Shown in pieces: positions 17,060 to 25,187 of a stretch of 64,000 bases of DNA (position 1 is its first letter; the number at the start of each line of letters is the position of its first letter). Below the pieces are notes generated by a model. That model saw only the letters and a list, made by a program, of their open reading frames with translations, was not told the DNA's origin and made no database searches. The DNA comes from Lacisediminihabitans sp046156175 (GTDB lineage: Bacteria > Actinomycetota > Actinomycetes > Actinomycetales > Microbacteriaceae). Both the position numbers and the translations under genes were made by a program. The stretch spans positions 248,001 through 312,000 of the forward strand of contig NZ_JAYLVL010000001.1 in the NCBI RefSeq assembly GCF_046156175.1, read 5' to 3'.

Positions 17060-17959
17060 ATGTCGAGTCTTGCCAGTCGCCTCATGCCCGCCGTCATGAC
17101 TCTCCGGGGATCGAAGCGGATTTTCTCCTCCGCCGATGCCATGAAGCGCAAACTTGCCCGTCAGGCCGCCGGACGAGCGCCGAATTCGCGCCCCCCGGCT
17201 CGACTGGCGAAGACCGTGGACATCCGCGAGCTCAGCATCGACGGCTGGACGGTCTACGAGATCAGTCCGAAGGGAAAGACGCCTCCGCGCCGCGCCCTCT
17301 ACCTCCACGGCGGATGCTACGTGTTCGAGATCGCCCTCCAGCACTGGCTGTTCGTGGCCAGGCTCGCCGTGGAGACCGACACCCGATTCCTCGTGCCGAT
17401 CTATCCGCTGGCACCTGCTGAGACTGCTGACACCATCGTGCCGAAGGCCACGGCTCTGGCGTCCGCCCTCATCGACGAGGTCGGCGCGCGTAACACCAGT
17501 ATTCTGGGCGATTCGGCCGGAGGGGGTATGGCCCTCGCGGTGGCGATGCAACTGCGCGACCGGGGCATCGAGGCCCCCCACAGCACGGTGCTGATCTCAC
17601 CCTGGCTCGACATCACGGGCACCGATCCGCAGCTCGCGGTGATCGCGCCCCATGACCCGTGGCTCGCAGTGCCCGGTTCGCATTTCGCCGGGGGCGTCTA
17701 TCGCGGGCCGCTTTCCGAGACGGATCCCCGGGTCAGCCCGATCTACGGAGAGCTCAGTGGGCTCGGCTCGCTCACGATGTTCAGCGGCACCCGGGACATC
17801 CTCAATGCGGATGCCACGAGGTTCCTGTCCCTCGCGGATGCCGCGGGGCTCACCGTGGACTACCACGAGGTGCCGGAGATGATCCACGTGTTCCCGATCC
17901 TGCCGATCCCCGAAGGCACCGCCGCCCGGGCGGTCGTCGCCCGGTCGATGGTCGACTAG
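17060..17959 (+). CDS. Alpha/beta-hydrolase, HSL-family esterase/lipase
   Basis: Hormone-sensitive-lipase type esterase of about 299 residues. The oxyanion-hole motif is HGGCY (variant of HGGG), the nucleophile elbow is GDSAGGG with catalytic Ser, the acid is probably in SGTRDILNADA and the His in EVPEMIHVFP. No signal peptide is obvious, so it is probably cytoplasmic. ATG 17060 is preferred; a GTG at 17039 would leave only two bases to the divergent DUF2071 start. It converges on the amt-like gene with a six-base gap. Confidence 0.88.
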   Translation: MSSLASRLMPAVMTLRGSKRIFSSADAMKRKLARQAAGRAPNSRPPARLAKTVDIRELSIDGWTVYEISPKGKTPPRRALYLHGGCYVFEIALQHWLFVARLAVETDTRFLVPIYPLAPAETADTIVPKATALASALIDEVGARNTSILGDSAGGGMALAVAMQLRDRGIEAPHSTVLISPWLDITGTDPQLAVIAPHDPWLAVPGSHFAGGVYRGPLSETDPRVSPIYGELSGLGSLTMFSGTRDILNADATRFLSLADAAGLTVDYHEVPEMIHVFPILPIPEGTAARAVVARSMVD

Positions 17960-17965
17960 CGAGCG

Positions 17966-19015
17966 CTAGACCTCCGGCGACGAGTCGGCGGAGTCCGGGG
18001 ACGGCCATCGGCGGGAGAGCCATCCCAGCACGGCGCCCACCGCTCCCCCACCCGCCACCGCTAGCAGGACGATCGTGAGCTGCCCGAAGGCGAGCTCGGG
18101 CTGGCCCGTGTAGATGTAGCCGATATGGGTGCCGAACGCGCCGAGCAGCACCGCGCTGATCGCGGCGCCAAGGGCGAGTGCCGTGGCTGGCCAAGTGCGC
18201 ACTCGCTGCGGCAGGAGCCCGATGACGGCCCCGACGATCACCCCGATCGCGGCGGCGAGCGGTGCCGTAACGAACGCACAGGCGGGCACCACTGCAGCCA
18301 TGCCGGCCAGGAGGCCGACGACGATCCCCGATGACGTCGTGCGGCCGAATCGCAGACGCTCGACGAGGGATGCCGAAACGGCAGCCAGCGCGGGCATCAC
18401 GAGCGCGCTCACCGCGATCACCGGCACCATGTCGTCGGCCGCGAGCTCGAGCCCGACCACCCAGCCCACTCCGGCGATCCAGGCCAGGACCGCGGGGATG
18501 AGCACGCGCCATCCACTCATCCGGGCGGGTGCAGGGATCCGTGCGGGTACAGCAGCGACCTGTGCACGCCCGCGAACCAGGGCCGTGCCGAGAGCGACAG
18601 CGCCGCCACCGACCAGGGTCGGCACGCCTCCCCCCAGGTCGATCACTCCCAGCTGGGTTCCGAAGGGGTCGAAGCTCGTGGCAAACACCGTCCACGACAG
18701 CGGCAGGAAGACGAGCGCGGTGGAGACGGCGGCCAGACCCAGCCTGCGGGGCGTGGAGTGCGACCGCAGAAGCGAGGTCGACAGCGTGGCGAAGAGCGCC
18801 CCCAGCGCGGCGAGTGGCCCGATCAGGAGAAGCGGCAGCACCAGCAGCTGCAGGAAGCACGCCAGAGCGACGATTGCGCCTCCGACCCCGGCGATGAGCA
18901 CGGTGCGGGCCCAATCCACCGCAGCAAAACGGTTCTCGACGACGGCGAGAAGTGCGGTCACGGCGAGGATCGACACGATGGCCAGTGCGCTGAAGCCCAG
19001 GCTCACAGCATCCAT
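17966..19015 (-). CDS. Degenerate ammonium-transporter (Amt-fold) paralogue
   Basis: A 349-residue integral membrane protein with about ten hydrophobic helices. It aligns collinearly with the neighbouring Amt: DLGGGVPTLVGGGAVALGTAL against DFAGGTAVHINAGAAGL, VERLRFGRTTSSGIVVGLLAG against VERVKDGKPTSIGAASGAVAG, and LGAFGTHIGYIYTG against IGIFGSGIGLIDTG. Both pore histidines of Amt proteins are absent (the VHI and GIHLVGG positions read TLV and LALGAAIS). It is therefore unlikely to conduct ammonium in the usual way. ATG 19015 follows AAAGG. It lies downstream of amt on the same strand. Confidence 0.7.
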   Translation of the reverse strand: MDAVSLGFSALAIVSILAVTALLAVVENRFAAVDWARTVLIAGVGGAIVALACFLQLLVLPLLLIGPLAALGALFATLSTSLLRSHSTPRRLGLAAVSTALVFLPLSWTVFATSFDPFGTQLGVIDLGGGVPTLVGGGAVALGTALVRGRAQVAAVPARIPAPARMSGWRVLIPAVLAWIAGVGWVVGLELAADDMVPVIAVSALVMPALAAVSASLVERLRFGRTTSSGIVVGLLAGMAAVVPACAFVTAPLAAAIGVIVGAVIGLLPQRVRTWPATALALGAAISAVLLGAFGTHIGYIYTGQPELAFGQLTIVLLAVAGGGAVGAVLGWLSRRWPSPDSADSSPEV

Positions 19016-19053
19016 TCGACGCCTTTCGCATCGGGCGCCCCGGTGGCGTCGTC

Positions 19054-19149
19054 GCAGCCAAGACTAGGGGCAGCCAAGACCAGGGGCAGCCAAGACCAGG
19101 GGCAGCTAAGTCCATGGGCACCCAGAACCACGGGCACACAGAACAGGGC
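19054..19149. repeat. 16-base tandem repeat, six units
   Basis: Units start at 19054, 19070, 19086, 19102, 19118 and 19134 with consensus GCAGCCAAGACCAGGG. The first three are nearly identical and the last three progressively diverged. The array lies between amt and its paralogue and runs into the left arm of the amt terminator hairpin. Confidence 0.92.
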
Positions 19150-19175
19150 GCCGTCCCGAAGGACGACGCCCTGTT
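19142..19175 (-). terminator. Hairpin downstream of amt
   Basis: Arms ACAGGGCG/CGCCCTGT with an inner CGTCC/GGACG stem and a four-base loop. It begins 13 bases after the amt stop, so amt and the paralogue may be partly separated transcriptionally. Confidence 0.65.
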
Positions 19176-19187
19176 TCTTAGACCGGG

Positions 19188-20459
19188 TTAGACCGTCTCG
19201 AGGGCGTAGCCCTCCTCACCGTGGACGATGGTGTCGACGCCGGCGACCTCATCTTCGTTGGTGATGCGGAAGCCCATGGTCTTCTGGATGACCGTGCCGA
19301 TGATCCAGGCGAGTCCGAAGGAGTAGATCCCGATTCCGAAACCGGCCAGAGCCTGAACGCCGAGCTGCTTGAAGCTGCCGGTGTCGATGAGGCCGATGCC
19401 GCTACCGAAGATGCCGATGTAGAGCGTGCCGAGCAGTCCACCGACGAGGTGGATGCCCACGACATCGAGTGAGTCGTCGAACCCGAGCTTGAACTTCAGG
19501 TCGATCGCGAGGGCACAGACGGCGCCGGCGAGGATGCCGAGCACGATCGCCCATCCGGGGGTGAGGATGTTACAGGCCGGGGTGATCGCGACGAGTCCGG
19601 CGACCGCACCGGAGGCGGCACCGATCGAGGTGGGCTTACCGTCCTTGACACGCTCGACGATCAGCCAGCCGAGAATAGCGGCGGCGGGGGCGGCGAGGGT
19701 GTTGATCCAGGCGATCGCAGCGACGCCGTCGACGGCAGCCTCGGAGCCGGCGTTGAAGCCGAACCAGCCGAACCACAGCAGCGCGGCACCGAGCAGCGTC
19801 AGCGGCACGTTGTGTGGCTTGGACATACCCTTCTGGAATCCGACGCGCTTGCCGAGTACGAGTGCGAGCGCGAGACCCGCAGCACCGGCGTTGATGTGCA
19901 CCGCGGTACCGCCGGCGAAGTCGTTGACTCCGAGGACGTGCGGCGCCCAGCCGTCGGTGAGGTTGAACACCCAGTAGGCGACCGGGAAGTAGACCAGGGT
20001 GGCCCAGACTCCGGCGAAGACCATCCACGGGCCGAACTTCGCGCGGTCGGCGATAGCTCCCGAGATGAGGGCGACGGTGATGATGGCGAACGTGGCCTGG
20101 AAGCCGGCGAAGGCGAGCCCCGGAAGGTCTCCCGTCATCGCGCCGTCCTTGCCGATGCCCACCAGCTTGCCGAGCCCGAAGAGGCCAGAGGGGTTACCGA
20201 GCCAGCCGCTGATGAGCGGCGGCCCGAAGGAGAGGCCGTAGCCGTAGAGCACCCACAGCACGCCGATGAGGCCCATAGCGCCGAAGCTCATCATCATCAT
20301 GCTGATGACGCTCTTCGCGCGCACCATCCCTCCGTAGAAGAACGCGACCCCGGGGGTCATGATGAGCACGAGAGCCGCTGCTACGAGAAGCCAGAGCGAG
20401 TTCAGGTTGGATGTTATGCCGTCAGTCGTGGCATTTGTAAGGACCGACAATGCGACCAT
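19188..20459 (-). CDS. amt: Ammonium transporter
   Basis: Trimeric Amt-family channel, 423 residues, eleven predicted membrane helices. Both pore histidines are present (GGTAVHINAG and VVGIHLVGGLLG), as is the signature GFNAGSEAAVDG. The cytosolic tail ends in VHGEEGYALETV. The usual actinobacterial neighbours glnK and glnD are not here; a degenerate Amt paralogue follows instead. A GlnR-type box lies 141 bases upstream, pointing to nitrogen control. The gene is divergent from nhaA. Confidence 0.96.
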   Translation of the reverse strand: MVALSVLTNATTDGITSNLNSLWLLVAAALVLIMTPGVAFFYGGMVRAKSVISMMMMSFGAMGLIGVLWVLYGYGLSFGPPLISGWLGNPSGLFGLGKLVGIGKDGAMTGDLPGLAFAGFQATFAIITVALISGAIADRAKFGPWMVFAGVWATLVYFPVAYWVFNLTDGWAPHVLGVNDFAGGTAVHINAGAAGLALALVLGKRVGFQKGMSKPHNVPLTLLGAALLWFGWFGFNAGSEAAVDGVAAIAWINTLAAPAAAILGWLIVERVKDGKPTSIGAASGAVAGLVAITPACNILTPGWAIVLGILAGAVCALAIDLKFKLGFDDSLDVVGIHLVGGLLGTLYIGIFGSGIGLIDTGSFKQLGVQALAGFGIGIYSFGLAWIIGTVIQKTMGFRITNEDEVAGVDTIVHGEEGYALETV

Positions 20460-20599
20460 GGGTGGGGTTGCCTCTCTCTATAACCGAAGGACTCCCGCGT
20501 GGCATTTCGCTCAGGGCCTGGAATCAGGCTGCGATTCGGGATCCGCCTCGGGGATGGGGCAAGTTTGGTGGGCCGATATTTCCACGAGCGTGTCCCCGT

Positions 20600-20615
20600 G
20601 TTTCTCCGTTGTTAC
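20600..20615 (-). promoter_or_regulatory. GlnR-type box upstream of amt
   Basis: On the minus strand the sequence reads GTAAC-AACGGA-GAAAC, an exact match to the actinobacterial GlnR pattern gTnAC-n6-GaAAc. GlnR is known to control amt genes in actinobacteria. A nearby short dyad, AAACA-tcg-TGTTT at 20633-20645, may be a second site or belong to nhaA. Confidence 0.7.
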
Positions 20616-20731
20616 GCACTGAGCGTCAATGTAAACATCGTGTTTCCGAAGCCTTAGCGCCGGGATGGAAGGGAGAGAGCCGCCCTCGCGACTCTCCCTC
20701 GTAGACTTCTGGAAATCCGATCGGGGGCACG

Positions 20732-21865
20732 ATGACATTTCTCCGGAGCGAGCGCTACGCCGCCTTTCTGCTTCTCGGTGCCGCGATTCTCGGTGTCATC
20801 CTCGCCAATTCCGCGCTGGGTCCCGGCTTGCAGGGCCTGCGCGACCAGCATCTGCCCGTGCCCTGGCTCGGCCTGGATCTCTCCGTCGGTCACTGGGTTA
20901 CTGACGGTCTTCTCGCCGTCTTCTTCTTCCTCGCGGCCATCGAACTCAAGCACGAACTCACCCATGGGGAGCTCGACAGTGCCGGGAAGGCCCTGGTCCC
21001 CACCTTCGCCGCGGTCGGAGGCGTCATCGTGCCGGCGGCGATCTTCCTCGTCATGGTTCCGGACCGCGAGCTCTCCCACGGCTGGCCGATCCCCACAGCA
21101 ACGGACATCGCCTTCGCGCTCGGAGCACTGGCGCTCGTGGGTCGAGCGCTCCCCTCCCGCATCCGCGCCCTTCTGCTGGCTCTCGCGGTGATCGACGACC
21201 TGATCGCGATCCTGATCATCGCGTTCTTCTTCACTGACGACCTCCTGCCGCTGCCCCTGATCGCCGCCGTGCCGGTGATCCTGGTCTTCGGTTGGCTGAG
21301 CAGGCGAGTGCGATCGGCACCGATCGTCGCCGTGCTGATCATGCTCGGAATCGCCGCCTGGGTGCTGGTGTACCTCTCGGGCATCCACGCCACGATCGCC
21401 GGAGTCGCTCTCGGACTCGTCATGGCGGGCAAGAGCGCCGCGCGCACCCGGCACGCGCTCGAGCCCTGGAGCAATGGGATCATCCTTCCGGTGTTCGCCT
21501 TCGTCGCCGCACTCGTCGTGCTTCCCACGGTGGGCATCGGCGAACTCAGCCCGGTGTTCTGGGCCATCCTCGTAGCACTGCCGATCGGCAAGCTCGTCGG
21601 CATCACCGCCGGGGCCCTCGTGGCCAACCGGCTCGCTTCCGCACGTCACCGCGTGCCCTTCGGCGACATCACCGCGGTGGCCGGCCTCGGTGGCATCGGC
21701 TTCACGGTGTCGCTGCTCATGAACGAACTCGCCTATGCGAAGCAGCCCGATGTCGTGGTGGAGGGCACCCTCGCGGTGCTCATCGCCTCCGTCCTCGCGG
21801 CGGTCGTCGGCGTTATCCTCACCGCGATCCGCGCGCGGCACTACCGCTCGGTCGACGCGGCCTGA
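20732..21865 (+). CDS. nhaA: Na+/H+ antiporter NhaA
   Basis: Sodium/proton antiporter of 377 residues with about eleven membrane helices. The ion-binding pair is in LAVIDDLIAILII and the conserved IPTATDIAFALGALALVG segment is intact, as is FFFLAAIELKHELTHGEL. It is a single gene divergent from amt and followed by convergent zapE after 34 bases. Confidence 0.96.
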   Translation: MTFLRSERYAAFLLLGAAILGVILANSALGPGLQGLRDQHLPVPWLGLDLSVGHWVTDGLLAVFFFLAAIELKHELTHGELDSAGKALVPTFAAVGGVIVPAAIFLVMVPDRELSHGWPIPTATDIAFALGALALVGRALPSRIRALLLALAVIDDLIAILIIAFFFTDDLLPLPLIAAVPVILVFGWLSRRVRSAPIVAVLIMLGIAAWVLVYLSGIHATIAGVALGLVMAGKSAARTRHALEPWSNGIILPVFAFVAALVVLPTVGIGELSPVFWAILVALPIGKLVGITAGALVANRLASARHRVPFGDITAVAGLGGIGFTVSLLMNELAYAKQPDVVVEGTLAVLIASVLAAVVGVILTAIRARHYRSVDAA

Positions 21866-21899
21866 CCGGCTGCTCGACAACGGGCGGGGGAAAGCCGGA

Positions 21900-22925
21900 T
21901 CAGACCTGCCCGGCGGTCAAGGCGATGAGGCGCGACGCTGCCCGGAGATACTTCTTGCGGTACCCACCGGCGAGCATGTCCTCGTCGAAGACCTGGTCGA
22001 TCGGGGTGCCGGTCGCGACAATGCGAACCTGGGCGTCGTAGAGACGGTCGACGAAGGCGACGAGGCGCAGGGCATCCGTCTGGTTGGAGAGCGGATGCAC
22101 GTCGGTCAGCGCGATCGCGTCCACACCGTCGACCATGCGCACATACCGGGACGGATGCACCGTGGAGAGCAGGCGGATCACGGTGTCGAAACCGTCGACC
22201 GTCACCACCCCGGACAGCGTGTGGAGCGCGGCCGCGAGGTCGGAGTCGGCGGTGGTGGTGGCATGGCCCTCCATGTCGCGGCGACGATAGTCGAGCCCGT
22301 CGATGCGGAGGGTGGTGAAACGTGCGGCCAGCGCATCGATCTCGCGAAGGAAGTCCTGGGCGGCGAACCGCCCCTCGCCGAGCGCGTTGGGAGGGGTGTT
22401 CGAGGTCGCGGCGATGCGGGATCCGGAGGCGACGAGCTCCGAGAGCAGTCGCGACATCAACCGGGTGTCCCCCGGGTCGTCGAGTTCGAACTCGTCGATG
22501 CAGACGAGGGTCGCTCCCTTCAGCTGCGCGACCGCGCCGGCGTAGCCGAGGGCCCCCACCAGGGCCGTGTACTCGATGAAGGTGCCGAAGTATTTGCGAC
22601 CGGGTGCGAGGTGCCAGAGGGCCGCGAGAAGGTGGGTCTTGCCGACTCCGAATCCGCCGTCGAGGTACACCCCGGGCAATTCGACCGGAGCCTTGCGCCG
22701 GGAAAAGAGACCGCCGCCACCCTTGGCGGAGAATCCGTGGGCGAAGTTCCTGATCGCCGCCACCGCACCGCCCTGCGAGGGATAGTCGCGGTCGGGCCGG
22801 TAGGAATCGAGCGTCGCCGTCTCGAACTGGCGCGGAGGCACCAGATGCTGCACCATCTCCGCGGCAGTGATCGAGGAGTCGCGGTCCACGAGGCTGCCTC
22901 GGGATATCACCTGTTCGGCGGTCAC
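21900..22925 (-). CDS. zapE: Cell division protein ZapE / AFG1-type ATPase
   Basis: AAA-like ATPase of the ZapE/AFG1 family, 341 residues. Walker A is GGFGVGKTHLL, Walker B LVCIDEFELDD, and the sensor-1 region is RIAATSNTPP. The C-terminal LYDAQVRIVATGTPIDQVF is characteristic. E. coli ZapE associates with the Z-ring; the role in actinobacteria is not established. The start is GTG 22925, divergent from the sulfurtransferase. Confidence 0.92.
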   Translation of the reverse strand: MTAEQVISRGSLVDRDSSITAAEMVQHLVPPRQFETATLDSYRPDRDYPSQGGAVAAIRNFAHGFSAKGGGGLFSRRKAPVELPGVYLDGGFGVGKTHLLAALWHLAPGRKYFGTFIEYTALVGALGYAGAVAQLKGATLVCIDEFELDDPGDTRLMSRLLSELVASGSRIAATSNTPPNALGEGRFAAQDFLREIDALAARFTTLRIDGLDYRRRDMEGHATTTADSDLAAALHTLSGVVTVDGFDTVIRLLSTVHPSRYVRMVDGVDAIALTDVHPLSNQTDALRLVAFVDRLYDAQVRIVATGTPIDQVFDEDMLAGGYRKKYLRAASRLIALTAGQV

Positions 22926-22976
22926 GTGTCGAAAGGCCCTTACGCTTGCGGAGGAGATGTGTCGAAGTCTTACGGA

Positions 22977-22990
22977 AACGACATGTCGTT
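22977..22990. promoter_or_regulatory. 14-base palindrome between zapE and the sulfurtransferase
   Basis: AACGACATGTCGTT is a perfect dyad midway in the 163-base divergent region. Two direct copies of GTGTCGAA followed by TTACG lie just to its left (about 22926 and 22960). It could be an operator; no regulator is identified. Confidence 0.4.
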
Positions 22991-23088
22991 CAGGTCGAGT
23001 GCGTAGATTCGATAACGGTCAGTTACGAGCCTAGCTCCCTGTCCACAGGCAAATCGCCGCCCCAGAGGGCGCAAACCGGAGGTACCAG

Positions 23089-23988
23089 ATGACCGTCGCG
23101 GTCGACCCATCACCCACGTTCACGGAGTTCGCTCATCCCGGTCGTCTCGTCAGCACCGACTGGCTTCGCGCCAACCTCGGCACGCCGGGCCTCGTCGTCG
23201 TCGAATCGGATGAAGACGTGCTGTTGTACGAGACCGGGCACATTCCCGGCTCGGTCAAGATCGACTGGCATACCGACCTCAACGACCCGGTCGAACGCGA
23301 CTACATCGACGGAGCACGGTTTGCCGCTCTCGTCGGCTCCAAGGGCATCGCTCGTGACAGCACTGTCGTCATCTATGGCGACAAGAACAACTGGTGGGCC
23401 GCCTACGCCCTCTGGGTGTTCTCCCTGTTCGGCCACGAAGACGTGCGGCTGCTCGACGGCGGCCGTGCCAAATGGGAGGCCGAGGGCGGAGAGTACGTCA
23501 CCGAGACCTCGAAACCGACCGCGGTCGACTATCCCGTCGTGGACCGGGATGACTCGGTCATCCGTGCCTATAAGGACGATGTCCTCGCGCACTTCGGCAA
23601 CCCGCTCATCGACGTGCGTTCACCCGAGGAATTCAGCGGAGAGCGCACCACCGCCCCGGCCTACCCCGAAGAGGGCGCCCTTCGCGCCGGCCACATCCCG
23701 AGCGCCCAGAATGTGCCGTGGGGCAAGGCTGTCGCGGAGGACGGCACGTTCCGCGCCCTGCCAGAGCTCGACGCGATCTATCGCACCGGCGCCGGCCTCG
23801 CCGACGGCGACGATGTGATCGCATACTGCCGCATCGGCGAACGCTCCGCCCACACCTGGTTCGTGCTCACCCACCTCCTCGGCTTCGAGGGAGTGCGCAA
23901 CTACGACGGATCCTGGACGGAATGGGGATCGGCGGTTCGGGTACCGATCGTCAGGGGCTCGGAGCCCGGACCGGTGCCGATCCGCTGA
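23089..23988 (+). CDS. Thiosulfate/3-mercaptopyruvate sulfurtransferase (tandem rhodanese)
   Basis: A 299-residue two-domain rhodanese. The C-terminal domain carries the active-site loop CRIGERS (Cys247), the form seen in actinobacterial CysA-type thiosulfate sulfurtransferases. The N-terminal domain is inactive, with Asp (YGDKNN) where Cys would be. GGAGG precedes ATG 23089. It lies 39 bases upstream of sufE, suggesting that it delivers sulfur together with SufE. Confidence 0.93.
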   Translation: MTVAVDPSPTFTEFAHPGRLVSTDWLRANLGTPGLVVVESDEDVLLYETGHIPGSVKIDWHTDLNDPVERDYIDGARFAALVGSKGIARDSTVVIYGDKNNWWAAYALWVFSLFGHEDVRLLDGGRAKWEAEGGEYVTETSKPTAVDYPVVDRDDSVIRAYKDDVLAHFGNPLIDVRSPEEFSGERTTAPAYPEEGALRAGHIPSAQNVPWGKAVAEDGTFRALPELDAIYRTGAGLADGDDVIAYCRIGERSAHTWFVLTHLLGFEGVRNYDGSWTEWGSAVRVPIVRGSEPGPVPIR

Positions 23989-24027
23989 CAGCCGGCTGCA
24001 CTCCGGCGGATGGAATACTGGAGTCCT

Positions 24028-24468
24028 ATGACCACCAGCGCACTACCCGAGTCCCTCGCCCAGATCCGCGAGGATTTCCTCGAGCTCGACCAGGCCGATC
24101 GGCTCATCCTGTTGCTCGAATTCGCCAATGAACTGCCGGAGCTGCCTCCGCGCTACGCCGACCACCCCGACCTGCTCGAGCGGGTCGTGGAATGCCAGTC
24201 GCCCGTGTTCATCTTCGTCGAGGTAGAGGACGGCGGGATCGTGCAGCTGCACGCGACCGCGCCGAAAGAGGCTCCGACGACCCGGGGCTTCGCATCCATC
24301 CTCGCCCAGGGGCTCTCGGGACTCACCGCCCAGCAGGTGCTCGATGTGCCCGACGACTTCCCCCACACCATCGGACTCACCGAGGCCGTCAGCCTGCTGC
24401 GTATCCGCGGGATGACAGCGATGCTCGCCCGCACCAAGCGCCAGGTGCGCGAGAGGCTCGCCGCGTGA
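24028..24468 (+). CDS. sufE: SufE family sulfur acceptor protein
   Basis: A 146-residue SufE-like protein that accepts persulfide sulfur from a cysteine desulfurase. The acceptor Cys56 lies in RVVECQSPVF, the canonical position, and the C-terminal helix GLTEAVSLLRIRGM is conserved. ATG 24028 has GGAG upstream and replaces an earlier in-frame ATG at 24010. The stop overlaps the next GTG by four bases. Confidence 0.92.
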   Translation: MTTSALPESLAQIREDFLELDQADRLILLLEFANELPELPPRYADHPDLLERVVECQSPVFIFVEVEDGGIVQLHATAPKEAPTTRGFASILAQGLSGLTAQQVLDVPDDFPHTIGLTEAVSLLRIRGMTAMLARTKRQVRERLAA

Positions 24469-25178
24469 TCGTGAGACGGCTGTTCCCGGAGGCCGGCCCG
24501 GCGATAGAAATCGAATCGCCGGATGCGCGGGCCAGTCTCGGCGAACTCTATGCGCTCGCGGGAGCCGAAACCCTGCGCATCAACCTCGTCGCGAGCGTCA
24601 GCGGCAGTGCCGCCGGCCGGGACGACACCTCGGAGACGCTGACCAATCGAGCGGATCGCAAGATCCTCGGTGTCATCCGGCGCGACAGCGATGTGGTGCT
24701 GGTCGGGGCCGCAAGCGTTCGAGCCGAGGGCTACCAACTGCCCCGCACCGCGCCGCTCGCCATCGTCACGAGCACGGGGGATCTCGGTGGGCACCGGCTC
24801 ACCGTCGCCCCCGACCGGTTCACTCCGCTCGTGCTGTGTCCGGCCGCGGTCGCCGAGACCGCCAAGGCCGCACTGCCCTCGGCGGAAATCGTCGTCGTTC
24901 CGGATGCCGCGGGGCGCATGTCCGCCGTCGACATCGTGTCGGCCCTCCGTGCGCGCGGACTGCACCGGATCGTCTGCGAGGGTGGGCCTTCGCTCGCGGC
25001 GCAGATGCTCGGGGCCGGTCTCGTCGACGAGCTCTGCCTGTCCACGAGCCCCGCCGTTGGCGGGGTGTCGCTCCCCCTGCTCGGGACCGCCCCCATCGCC
25101 CCCCATCGGCTGGAGCTCACGCAGCTGCTCGTGGATGACACCAGCACGCTCTACGCGCGCTGGCGGGTGCTGGACTGA
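24465..25178 (+). CDS. RibD C-terminal-like pyrimidine reductase family protein
   Basis: A 237-residue reductase-domain protein of the RibD_C/DHFR-like fold. Recognisable segments are LRINLVASVSG with a TLTNRADRKIL loop, SDVVLVGAASVRAEGY, and the NADPH-binding IVCEGGPSLAAQML. The deaminase domain of RibD is absent, so riboflavin synthesis is uncertain. GTG 24465 overlaps the sufE stop, indicating coupling to sulfurtransferase-sufE. It converges on the hydrolase with nine bases between stops. Confidence 0.85.
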   Translation: MIVRRLFPEAGPAIEIESPDARASLGELYALAGAETLRINLVASVSGSAAGRDDTSETLTNRADRKILGVIRRDSDVVLVGAASVRAEGYQLPRTAPLAIVTSTGDLGGHRLTVAPDRFTPLVLCPAAVAETAKAALPSAEIVVVPDAAGRMSAVDIVSALRARGLHRIVCEGGPSLAAQMLGAGLVDELCLSTSPAVGGVSLPLLGTAPIAPHRLELTQLLVDDTSTLYARWRVLD

Positions 25179-25187
25179 GGGCTCGCT

